Assembly (NCBI GenBank): GCA_021648045.1
Contig: JAKITM010000034.1
Coordinates: forward strand, 1 to 23,131
Source: Lysobacterales bacterium
GTDB lineage: Bacteria > Pseudomonadota > Gammaproteobacteria > Xanthomonadales > SZUA-36
Length of the DNA: 23,131 nucleotides
Direction: 5' to 3'
Part shown: positions 6,770 through 13,552 of the stretch, one piece after another
Layout: every line of letters starts with the position of its first letter
Position numbering within the stretch: position 1 is the first letter of the stretch
Notes under the pieces: generated by a model
Databases searched by the model: none
Told to the model about the DNA's origin: nothing
What the model saw: only the letters and a program-made list of their open reading frames with translations
Program-made: the position numbers and the translations under genes

Positions 6770-7717
6770 ATGAACTCTAAAAATAACAGCGGCCACTCTG
6801 GTCACGGCATGCCTACGGGGGATGCCCGCGCCTTAAAAATTACTGGGTGGTTAACTGGCGTTTACTTTATTGTAGAGTTAGTGATTGGTTACTGGAGTGG
6901 CTCAGTCGCGGTTATTTCAGATGCCTTTCATACATTTTCAGCAGTTGGCGGGGTTTTAATTGCTCTGGCAGCGGGTTATTACTCAAGTCGCCCAGCCTCA
7001 CAATATGCAAGCTTTGGCTTAATTCGGGCCGAAATTGTCGGCGCGTTATTAAATGGCGTGTTTTTGTTGCTTATGGCGCTTTATGTTTTCTGGATGGGCT
7101 ATCAGCGGCTTCAGGCTCCGGTAGAAGTCCCCGCTGGACTAATGTTGTGGGCTGCGGCTGGTGGGCTTGTAACTGAAGTTATTGCGCTGTGGCTATTGTT
7201 TGGTAAGCAGAAAGACAACCTCAATATGAAGGGTGCAATTTGGCATGTGGTGCAGACCTTTGTCGGCAGCCTTATCATTATTGTTGCCGCTTTGGTTATC
7301 AAATTCACCGGGTTTTATCAAATTGATCCGATTTTAGGGATGCTATTTGGCGTGGTTCTGTTCTGGGCTTCATGGGGAATAATTAGGCAAGCGGTGAATA
7401 TTCTGCTGCAAACTGTACCTGAAGATTTAGACCTGGCTGAAATAGTGGCTGTGATAGAAAAATATGATGAAGTCAAAGATGTTCATCACTCACACGCTTG
7501 GGCGCTAACTACCGGAAAAAATATCGTTTCTATGCATGTGCTGGTCAGAGAAACAGCAGATCAAAATGCAGTGCTTAAAGAAATTCATCATTTACTGAAA
7601 ATGGATTTTTCAGTTTACTTTTCAACCATTCAAGTTGAAACTGAGTGCCCGGAAAGAGATGAAGCCGCTGGTATCGACTTTAGCTCCCATTCCCTGCACT
7701 CCAACAAATCCGGATAG
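6770..7717 (+). CDS. Cation diffusion facilitator (CDF) family transporter, atypical metal site
   Basis: About 315 residues with six membrane segments, a His-rich N-terminus (NNSGHSGHG) and a C-terminal cytoplasmic domain of CDF type. CDF proteins export Zn, Co, Cd or similar ions in exchange for protons. The usual transport site needs HxxxD in TM2 and HxxxD in TM5. Here the matching stretches are SDAFHTFSA (Asp51 and His54 kept, Ala58 replacing Asp) and HVVQT (His159 kept, Thr163 replacing Asp). The TM3 motif FGLIRAEIVGALLNG is normal. I place the start at 6770: GGAGAAG lies 4-10 bases upstream, while the ATG at 6758 has no ribosome site. Divergence at both acidic ligands suggests another ion or altered function. 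Confidence 0.85.
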   Translation: MNSKNNSGHSGHGMPTGDARALKITGWLTGVYFIVELVIGYWSGSVAVISDAFHTFSAVGGVLIALAAGYYSSRPASQYASFGLIRAEIVGALLNGVFLLLMALYVFWMGYQRLQAPVEVPAGLMLWAAAGGLVTEVIALWLLFGKQKDNLNMKGAIWHVVQTFVGSLIIIVAALVIKFTGFYQIDPILGMLFGVVLFWASWGIIRQAVNILLQTVPEDLDLAEIVAVIEKYDEVKDVHHSHAWALTTGKNIVSMHVLVRETADQNAVLKEIHHLLKMDFSVYFSTIQVETECPERDEAAGIDFSSHSLHSNKSG

Positions 7718-7840
7718 CTGCATAAACAGATACTAGCTGGTGGAAGAACGAACCCCTCAAAGCATGCGCTTACCCAAACCACCATGCTCCAATAGAATAC
7801 TTATTAAGCGAGAAAAATACTTAGACAAAAGGTGTGTGCT

Positions 7841-7978
7841 ATGAAAAACAAAACGGCCTTTTCAACGGCCTTGCTGGCATTTCTGTTCAGTAGTCAGGCC
7901 TTAGTGTCATTCGGGACAGACTGTCCGTATTACTGTGAACAGCCCAGGACAATCAGTCAATTTGACAAGGCGCGCTAG
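7841..7978 (+). CDS. Small putative secreted peptide
   Basis: The 45-codon frame begins MKNKTAFSTALLAFLFSSQA, a good Sec signal peptide (Lys-rich start, hydrophobic core, small residues). About 25 mature residues follow, with two cysteines (CPYYC). AAAGG lies about ten bases upstream. Its 3' end overlaps the 3' end of the convergent BlaR1-like gene by 26 bases. I recognise no family. A real gene is plausible because of the signal peptide and ribosome site; a chance frame is possible. Confidence 0.4.
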   Translation: MKNKTAFSTALLAFLFSSQALVSFGTDCPYYCEQPRTISQFDKAR

Positions 7979-9272
7979 CAGGTAGCTTAATATCCTTCTC
8001 ACCAGATTTAATTATTGCCGCCTTTAACGATTCACAGTTCTCAAGACTCATGTTGGCAAAACTAGCCTCACCACCCATGGATTCCACCTCGAACAGGAAG
8101 GTGCCAATTTTAGCATTTGGGTGTCGCGCTTTATATTTCGAAGACTTCATATATTCAACCATTTCATCTGTGAGCCAGTTAGCTGGAGTCTGGGACTCAA
8201 GTATTTGTACATTATACAATTGGCCATCACGCCGGATTTCTGCGCTAAATATATATTTTCCACTAGGCACCGGTTTTCTCACCACTCCTATCGCAACTGC
8301 AGCGGGTTCAAAAGAAACCACTTCCCAATCTTTCTCAAACTCTCCTGCTGAAAACGCTGGGGTCTCTTTATCGGCTAGAGATTTTGCCATTACTACGGAA
8401 AAACTCAAAATTACTGTTACTAAAACTAGGGTAGAAATAAATATTAACTTAGTGAATGATTTCATAGTCTGTTGTTCCTTTAGGATAACTAATCTCTGTA
8501 AATTAATGCTGTTGCTTGAAACTTTACTAGATAAATAACCTTGATGCTCGAGCGCACCTGTGTATAAAAGTTCGGCTAAACCATCCCGATATTTATCTGC
8601 ACCAAATTCTTTGCTGGCGATCAAATCACACCGGGCTTCAAGCAATAAGTAGCTCTGCTTCGCCACTATGCTAACTATTGGATTCCACCAATAGAGTGAC
8701 CTAATCACTTCAATCAATAATATCCAGTAATTATCGCCCAGCTTTTTATGTATAAGTTCGTGCGTAATTATTAATTCATAGTTTTGTGAATTAGGCAGGT
8801 CAGGATTAACCCAGATGCTCGGGCGAATAAAACCAGCGAGCAGCCCGGTTTTCACTTCAGGTGAGGCATAGATTTTTGTACCCGACCTTGTAGCAATATA
8901 TTTGGCTTCGTTATGGTTTTTTATTCGAGCCTGTACTTTTAGGTGTAGGAGCAACTTAATCAAGAAATTGGCACCACCAATAATCGAAACCAGAATGAAG
9001 CCATTGGTTAATGTGTAGATGTCAGAATGGCTTGCAGCCGCGCCTATATTTGTTATATACCCTGCCTCAAAAGTGGCTGGTGCAAACTTTATGATCTCCG
9101 CGCTTAATTTACTCGGAAATAGATAATGGATATATGGCAAGGGCAGAACCCAGGCAATTAATGCCAACATGGATGCTAGTAACTTGCTAGTATTATTAGC
9201 TTTTCCGTACCTTAAGAACAGCAGAACGATCAGACTTATAGCTATGTTGCTGACTAGAAAAAGAATTAGCAT
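7953..9272 (-). CDS. BlaR1-like M56 membrane metallopeptidase
   Basis: The 439-residue protein has membrane helices near residues 2-20, 32-50, 92-110 and 275-295. Between the last two is an M56 zinc-peptidase domain with HELIH (171-175) and the downstream EARCD (212-216) that supplies the third ligand. In the BlaR1/MecR1 family, signal sensing outside activates the protease, which relieves repression by BlaI/MecI. The C-terminal periplasmic part is not a penicillin-binding domain. It is about 140 residues, and its core (SAEIRRDGQLYNVQILES, about 343-360) resembles the TonB-C domain found on many M56 proteins. The gene starts directly after the BlaI-like stop codon. No beta-lactamase is nearby, so the signal is probably not a beta-lactam. 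Confidence 0.85.
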   Translation of the reverse strand: MLILFLVSNIAISLIVLLFLRYGKANNTSKLLASMLALIAWVLPLPYIHYLFPSKLSAEIIKFAPATFEAGYITNIGAAASHSDIYTLTNGFILVSIIGGANFLIKLLLHLKVQARIKNHNEAKYIATRSGTKIYASPEVKTGLLAGFIRPSIWVNPDLPNSQNYELIITHELIHKKLGDNYWILLIEVIRSLYWWNPIVSIVAKQSYLLLEARCDLIASKEFGADKYRDGLAELLYTGALEHQGYLSSKVSSNSINLQRLVILKEQQTMKSFTKLIFISTLVLVTVILSFSVVMAKSLADKETPAFSAGEFEKDWEVVSFEPAAVAIGVVRKPVPSGKYIFSAEIRRDGQLYNVQILESQTPANWLTDEMVEYMKSSKYKARHPNAKIGTFLFEVESMGGEASFANMSLENCESLKAAIIKSGEKDIKLPASAPCQID

Positions 9273-9647
9273 TTACTTCAACTCCTGCTTGCGCAGCTTG
9301 AGAATTTCTTCTAAATACTGAATATCCTCAGCAGTAAGTGATTCCGACTGGAGAATATGCGCAGCAAGCGGTCGAGAGTTCCCAAGAAACACACGATCTA
9401 TAAAGCTGTTAACCAGTGATTTGTTATAGTTTTGTTTTCCTATTAGCGGGGAATACAAAATAGTTCTGCCAGATTTGCTTTTACGCTCTAATGCGCCTTT
9501 CTTTTCCAAACGATCGATAATTGTTTTAACCGTGGAATAGCTGACTGGTCTTTTTTGTTCAAGCGTATGATGAATCGAGGGAGCCGTTGACTCCTTCTTT
9601 TCCCAAAACAGCTGCATTAACTCAAGTTCAAATTCTGATAATCGCAT
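9273..9647 (-). CDS. BlaI/MecI family transcriptional repressor
   Basis: About 124 residues from the ATG at 9647. A winged-helix domain (LSEFELELMQLFWEKK, then SYSTVKTIIDRLEKKGAL) matches the BlaI/MecI/CopY family, followed by a short helical dimerisation tail. A TTG 24 bases upstream would lengthen it, but that extension would cross an operator and has no family counterpart. BlaI-type dimers bind TACA/TGTA dyads and are cleaved when the partner M56 protease is activated. Two such dyads stand just upstream (9652-9665 and 9674-9687), the nearer one over the ribosome-binding region, so autoregulation is very likely. It is followed without a gap by the protease gene. Confidence 0.9.
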   Translation of the reverse strand: MRLSEFELELMQLFWEKKESTAPSIHHTLEQKRPVSYSTVKTIIDRLEKKGALERKSKSGRTILYSPLIGKQNYNKSLVNSFIDRVFLGNSRPLAAHILQSESLTAEDIQYLEEILKLRKQELK

Positions 9648-9651
9648 AATC

Positions 9652-9665
9652 TCTACACCTGTAGA
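9652..9665. promoter_or_regulatory. BlaI-type operator 1
   Basis: TCTACA-CC-TGTAGA is a perfect 6+6 palindrome with the TACA/TGTA core known from bla and mec operators. It lies 4 bases upstream of the repressor start on the minus strand, overlapping its ribosome-binding region. Confidence 0.8.
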
Positions 9666-9673
9666 CTTCAATA

Positions 9674-9687
9674 TCTACAAGTGTAGA
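9674..9687. promoter_or_regulatory. BlaI-type operator 2
   Basis: TCTACA-AG-TGTAGA has the same arms as operator 1 and a different 2-bp centre. The centres are 22 bp apart, about two helical turns, placing two repressor dimers on the same face of the DNA. Confidence 0.8.
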
Positions 9688-9808
9688 GATGAATGTATAA
9701 GCTGTCAAATGTTTTCTTACTAGAAGCAACTTTAAAAGCCCCTCTCCAGTTCGCACTCACCGAAGTTACTGTGCAAGCCAAGGAAATAATGCGGTAATAA
9801 AAACGCTG

Positions 9809-10303
9809 ATGCCAAATTCGAAAAATAGCAGCTGGTTTGGGAAAAACACCTATGCTTTCGTCGACTTGGAAATCATGCTGCCAAAAACCATCGCATTAGA
9901 GATCAGCGACAGTAGCGGCGACCTCAGCATCAGCCATGTCGCCACGCTCAGCTTGGAGGATTCATCTGGCGATCTTGAAATCGCACATGTGTCCGGTGAT
10001 CTCACTGTTGATGATTCCTCCGGTGGTATCGACATTGAACATGTTCTCGGTAGCGTTAGTGTTAGCGATTCATCAGGTGGCATAGACATCAGCGATGTTG
10101 GAAAAGATGTGTTGATTCGGGCCGACAGTTCGGGGGATATCTACATAAAAAATGTGAAAGCCGGAGTACATATCAAACGCGACAGTTCAGGCTCGATTTA
10201 TGTCAAAGATATTGGCGGTGATTTCAGGGTAGATCGTGATGGCAGCGGCGGAATTACACATAAAAATATTGGCGGCAAGGTCGAACTGCCAACAGAAGAC
10301 TAA
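9809..10303 (+). pseudogene. DUF4097-type beta-repeat protein, probably 5'-truncated
   Basis: From the first ATG, 164 residues. Residues 34 onward form seven repeats of 17-19 residues opening with DSSG (last one DGSG) and followed by alternating hydrophobic residues (e.g. DSSGGIDIEHV), as expected for a DUF4097 beta-helix. Full DUF4097 proteins of this type begin with a signal peptide and a further beta region; here neither is present. The frame stays open upstream to 9701, and the translation just before the ATG (SQGNNAVIKTLMP) itself looks like DUF4097 sequence. No signal peptide appears in any frame. The gene probably lost its 5' end, perhaps when the BlaI/BlaR1 unit arrived. Alternatively it is a short cytoplasmic version under BlaI control. 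Confidence 0.65.
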
Positions 10304-10317
10304 TTACCTAAGCATTA

Positions 10318-11256
10318 TTAGTGCGATATTCTAAGCTGCTTATCCGGGACCAGCTGCTCGCCATTTGGCAGGGTAAAACTATAGGGCAGTGACACCAATT
10401 TTCCACCGACATTTTTCTGAATTACAAAATGCAGGTGTGGGCCTGAAGAAAAACCGGTATTTCCGGATTCGGCCAAAGGATCACCAGCCGCCACCCGCTG
10501 GCCGAGGCGAACCTTTGTACTATCAAGCTTTAGATGTGCATATACCGACATTGTTCCATCATCATGCAGCAACCGAATAATATTGGCTTTGGATAAATAT
10601 TTTTGCTGCTGTTTTCCACCCTCAAAAAAATCATCGTCCATTTGCATTACCACCCCAGCTCTGGTTGCCAACACCAAAGTACCTTCGGGCATGGTGATAT
10701 CGATAGCATATTTTGTCTGCGCATCAAGGTGAGTTTGTGTACCATAGAAAGGTTGTGACACCCAATACGCCTCACCCTGGGGAAATGGAATGCGATTCAT
10801 GGCTATCGAGTCAAGCTTTGCATCCGGGTCTCCGGGAACTGAACTGTATTTCCACTTAAACGAACCAGCTTCGCCAATTTTAGAGGAAAATATTTTCAGC
10901 ACCGTGCGTTCCTCACCAGCAGCCAGAATAATGCTGGCCGGCAATTCAGGTTCCGAGCGCACATAAATTGACTCGGTAAGTGTGAGTAAAACTTCTACAG
11001 GCCCAGCGAGATGATTACGAATAGCATAGGCAGGCTTCGCTAGGGTACCAGTATTACGCATGCTCAGCACATCTGATGCCGGCATCCGCATGGGTCGAGT
11101 TTCAACTTTCTGCTCAGTTATTGGTTTTTTATCGGAATAATGAACAATGCCCTGCTCATCGGTGTATTTGTACATCTGCTTGGCATCAGCAGGCATGCTC
11201 GCTAACAACAATAACAGCGGTATGGCGCACAGGCCTGACTGCCGCTGGATTAGCAT
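10318..11256 (-). CDS. Exported M23 (LytM-type) metallopeptidase with DUF4124 domain
   Basis: The 312-residue protein has a signal peptide (cleavage after ADA, about residue 25), a short DUF4124 segment (MYKYTDEQGIVHYSDKKP) and a C-terminal M23 domain (about 160-300). Zinc ligands should be the His in GTQTH, the Asp in YAIDITMPEGT and the second His of PHLHF. M23 enzymes cut peptide crosslinks in murein, or act as inactive regulators of other hydrolases; with the ligands present this one is likely active. Its ATG overlaps the sdaA stop by 7 bases (ATGCTAA), so it is translated in sequence with serine dehydratase, although the functions have no clear link. Confidence 0.88.
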   Translation of the reverse strand: MLIQRQSGLCAIPLLLLLASMPADAKQMYKYTDEQGIVHYSDKKPITEQKVETRPMRMPASDVLSMRNTGTLAKPAYAIRNHLAGPVEVLLTLTESIYVRSEPELPASIILAAGEERTVLKIFSSKIGEAGSFKWKYSSVPGDPDAKLDSIAMNRIPFPQGEAYWVSQPFYGTQTHLDAQTKYAIDITMPEGTLVLATRAGVVMQMDDDFFEGGKQQQKYLSKANIIRLLHDDGTMSVYAHLKLDSTKVRLGQRVAAGDPLAESGNTGFSSGPHLHFVIQKNVGGKLVSLPYSFTLPNGEQLVPDKQLRISH

Positions 11257-12629
11257 TCAATAACATTGACGGCCAGCCCGCCGCGGGATGTTTCTTTATA
11301 TTTTGTTTGCATATCTGCGCCAGTCTCGCGCATGGTTTTAATCACCTTGTCTAAAGATACAAAGTGCACACCATCTCCCCGGGCTGCCATTCGCTGGGCA
11401 TTGATTGCTTTCACGGATGCCATTGCATTGCGCTCAATACAGGGAATTTGCACCAACCCGCCGATTGGGTCGCAGGTCAGCCCTAAATTATGTTCCATGC
11501 CAATTTCGGCGGCATTTTCCACTTGATTCATACTCCCGCCCATAGCAGCGGTCAGGCCACCGGCAGCCATCGAGCAGGCTACGCCAACCTCACCCTGACA
11601 CCCAACTTCAGCACCAGAGATGGATGCATTATTCAAATACAAAATACCGATTGCACCCGCTGTGAGCAAGAACTCAAACACGCCGTCATCACTGGCTCCA
11701 GGCACAAAATTCACATAATAGCTGAGTACGGCAGGAATAATACCGGCCGCTCCATTGGTAGGTGCAGTAACTACCCTGCCGCCAGCTGCATTTTCTTCAT
11801 TTACTGCAAGTGCGTAAAGATTTACCCAGTCAAGAATTGACAAGGGATCCTTTAATGCCTGCTCCGGACGCCGGGTTAATTCCCGCAGCATGGCGGGGGC
11901 ACGCCGAGTCACTTTCAGGCCGCCGGGCAAAACGCCCTCGGCTTCACAGCCGCGTTTAATACAAGCCTGCATAGCGTCCCAGAGTGTTTTTACCCCAGAT
12001 TGTATTTGCTCTTTTTCTCGCCATGCCTGTTCATTACGGTAAACAAGTTCCGCTATGCGCAAATCATGTTTTTTGCATTGTGCCAATAATTCTTCGGCGT
12101 TCGCATAAGGATAGCGCAACGGGGTAACATCCTGAATAATCCGGTCATCGGAGGCCTCATCCTCGTTAACCACAAAGCCACCACCTACCGAATAATAATC
12201 GCGGCTGTGTAGCAATTCTCCCTGCTCACTAAAGGCACTAAAACGCATACCATTGGGATGATAAGGCAGTGATTTTTTCTTATTGAATATCAGATCCTGC
12301 TTTTCATCAAAGCTTATTATGTGCCGGCCAAACAGCTTAATCTGTCCCGACTCGCGAATAGTCACTAAATCAGCGGCAATGTCATCTGGGTCTATCTGAT
12401 CCGGCAAAGCACCACCAAGCCCCATCATCACCGCTTTGTCAGTTCCATGGCCACGACCGGTGTGGGCAAGCGAACCAAACAGCTCAATCCGAACCCGGGC
12501 AACGGTGTTTAACAAAGCCTTTTCTTCCAGGCGTTGGGCAAAAGTACAGGCCGCGCGCATGGGTCCAACCGTATGCGAACTGGAAGGACCGATGCCAATC
12601 TTGAATAAGTCGAATATACTGACACTCAC
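11250..12629 (-). CDS. sdaA: L-serine dehydratase (single-chain, iron-sulfur)
   Basis: The 459-residue protein opens with SIFDLFKIGIGPSSSHTVGP, the hallmark of bacterial L-serine ammonia-lyase. The alpha domain carries Cys344, Cys386 and Cys397 (in GCQGE, LTCDP and IPCIE), matching the three ligands of the 4Fe-4S cluster. The enzyme deaminates L-serine to pyruvate and ammonia in the cytoplasm and is oxygen-sensitive. Start is GTG at 12629, preceded in frame by a stop, and the N-terminus aligns with the family from there. It overlaps the M23 peptidase gene and is divergent from the thioredoxin-fold gene at 12692. Confidence 0.95.
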   Translation of the reverse strand: MSVSIFDLFKIGIGPSSSHTVGPMRAACTFAQRLEEKALLNTVARVRIELFGSLAHTGRGHGTDKAVMMGLGGALPDQIDPDDIAADLVTIRESGQIKLFGRHIISFDEKQDLIFNKKKSLPYHPNGMRFSAFSEQGELLHSRDYYSVGGGFVVNEDEASDDRIIQDVTPLRYPYANAEELLAQCKKHDLRIAELVYRNEQAWREKEQIQSGVKTLWDAMQACIKRGCEAEGVLPGGLKVTRRAPAMLRELTRRPEQALKDPLSILDWVNLYALAVNEENAAGGRVVTAPTNGAAGIIPAVLSYYVNFVPGASDDGVFEFLLTAGAIGILYLNNASISGAEVGCQGEVGVACSMAAGGLTAAMGGSMNQVENAAEIGMEHNLGLTCDPIGGLVQIPCIERNAMASVKAINAQRMAARGDGVHFVSLDKVIKTMRETGADMQTKYKETSRGGLAVNVIEC

Positions 12630-12691
12630 GATTCATATTCCATCAATAGATATTAGTGCAGATTTTACTCTGCATTGTAGGGTAAAAGACA

Positions 12692-12928
12692 ATGAAATTA
12701 TTAGTATATTCCCGGCCCGAGTGCCATCTTTGTGATTTAGCCGCCGCTGAACTGAAAGCTGCCGGGCTATTAGAGTTTGTAAAAGGGGTGAATATTGAGG
12801 ATGATCCTGAGTTGCTTAAGCGTTATGAACTGACCATCCCTGTGGTTCATAACCCCGCAACCCAAGTTGAACTTGGCTGGCCGTTTACAGCACAATCACT
12901 GCGCAAACATTTTCTTGCGCCCGAATAA
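12692..12928 (+). CDS. Glutaredoxin-like DUF836 protein
   Basis: A 78-residue thioredoxin-fold protein with the redox motif CHLC at residues 11-14 and the cis-Pro stretch TIPVV near residue 49. Length and pattern (YSRPECHLCDLA, then NIEDDPEL) fit the small DUF836 family of glutaredoxin-like proteins, whose partners are unknown. It stands alone, divergent from sdaA, and ends before a bidirectional terminator-like hairpin. Confidence 0.88.
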   Translation: MKLLVYSRPECHLCDLAAAELKAAGLLEFVKGVNIEDDPELLKRYELTIPVVHNPATQVELGWPFTAQSLRKHFLAPE

Positions 12929-12956
12929 AAAAGCCTAAAGAATCCGAACCAGAATT

Positions 12957-12990
12957 AAATAAAACACAACTATGCGTTGCGTTTTATTTT
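12957..12990. terminator. Bidirectional intrinsic terminator-like hairpin
   Basis: AAATAAAACACAAC and GTTGCGTTTTATTT form a 14-bp stem with one mismatch and a 5-base loop. A-rich and T-rich arms give a U-run in either direction. It sits between convergent genes (12692-12928 plus, 13044-13349 minus), so it could end both transcripts. Confidence 0.65.
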
Positions 12991-13043
12991 GCTTGACTCT
13001 ATTTGACTACGACCCCCGCAGCACGATGTTGTCGCGCAATAAT

Positions 13044-13349
13044 CTAACTTTCGGATTTTTCACCGTATTGTTTTAACGCAGGAATGCGCTCATTTATCCA
13101 CAACCACAAGCCTTTAAAGAAGCCACTGGTCCGTTCTCGAGTTTCATCCAAAACATAGCCAAGGACAATATAGCCAATCAACGCCGGCAGGGAGAACAAC
13201 AAACCGGCAAGAATGGCAATTACCCGGGTTACCCAAGGCTCCAGGTTGAAGCGCTTGGCCAAGGCCAAACACACACCCAGCACAATGGGCTGGCCGGGCC
13301 GGCCATTAAGTCCTTGGCGAAAATCATCAAATGCATCATGCTTGCTCAT
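13044..13349 (-). CDS. PspC domain membrane protein
   Basis: A 101-residue protein with a PspC domain: GVCLALAKRFNLEPWVTRV is the conserved N-terminal stretch, followed by a hydrophobic helix (about 43-66) and a polar C-terminus. PspC-type proteins sense envelope stress in the phage-shock response; stand-alone members are common and less well defined. No pspA, pspB or pspF is nearby. The ATG is preceded by AAGGAGTG at ideal spacing. Confidence 0.85.
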   Translation of the reverse strand: MSKHDAFDDFRQGLNGRPGQPIVLGVCLALAKRFNLEPWVTRVIAILAGLLFSLPALIGYIVLGYVLDETRERTSGFFKGLWLWINERIPALKQYGEKSES

Positions 13350-13552
13350 ACTTCACTCCTTATCAATAGTCGTTACAAGTATTAATATGCGAAAATCATG
13401 CCATACATAAACCACTAATAGCAGTGCCTTTAGTCACCTTTTAAGTCTTAACACTGGTCGATTTCACCACGGAATGGTCAAATATAGGCGTAGAGGTAAT
13501 ATTTAGCGCCTGTGATACACTGCGAACAACCAACTAAATACCAACGATAGTA

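Noticed and set aside
9648..9671. TTG start extending the BlaI-like repressor by eight residues
   Set aside because: The extension would run through operator 1, and the family aligns from the internal ATG at 9647.
9908..10294. DNA repeat array or CRISPR-like structure in the DSSG region
   Set aside because: The periodicity is at protein level with varied codons and no spacers; it reflects beta-helix repeats.
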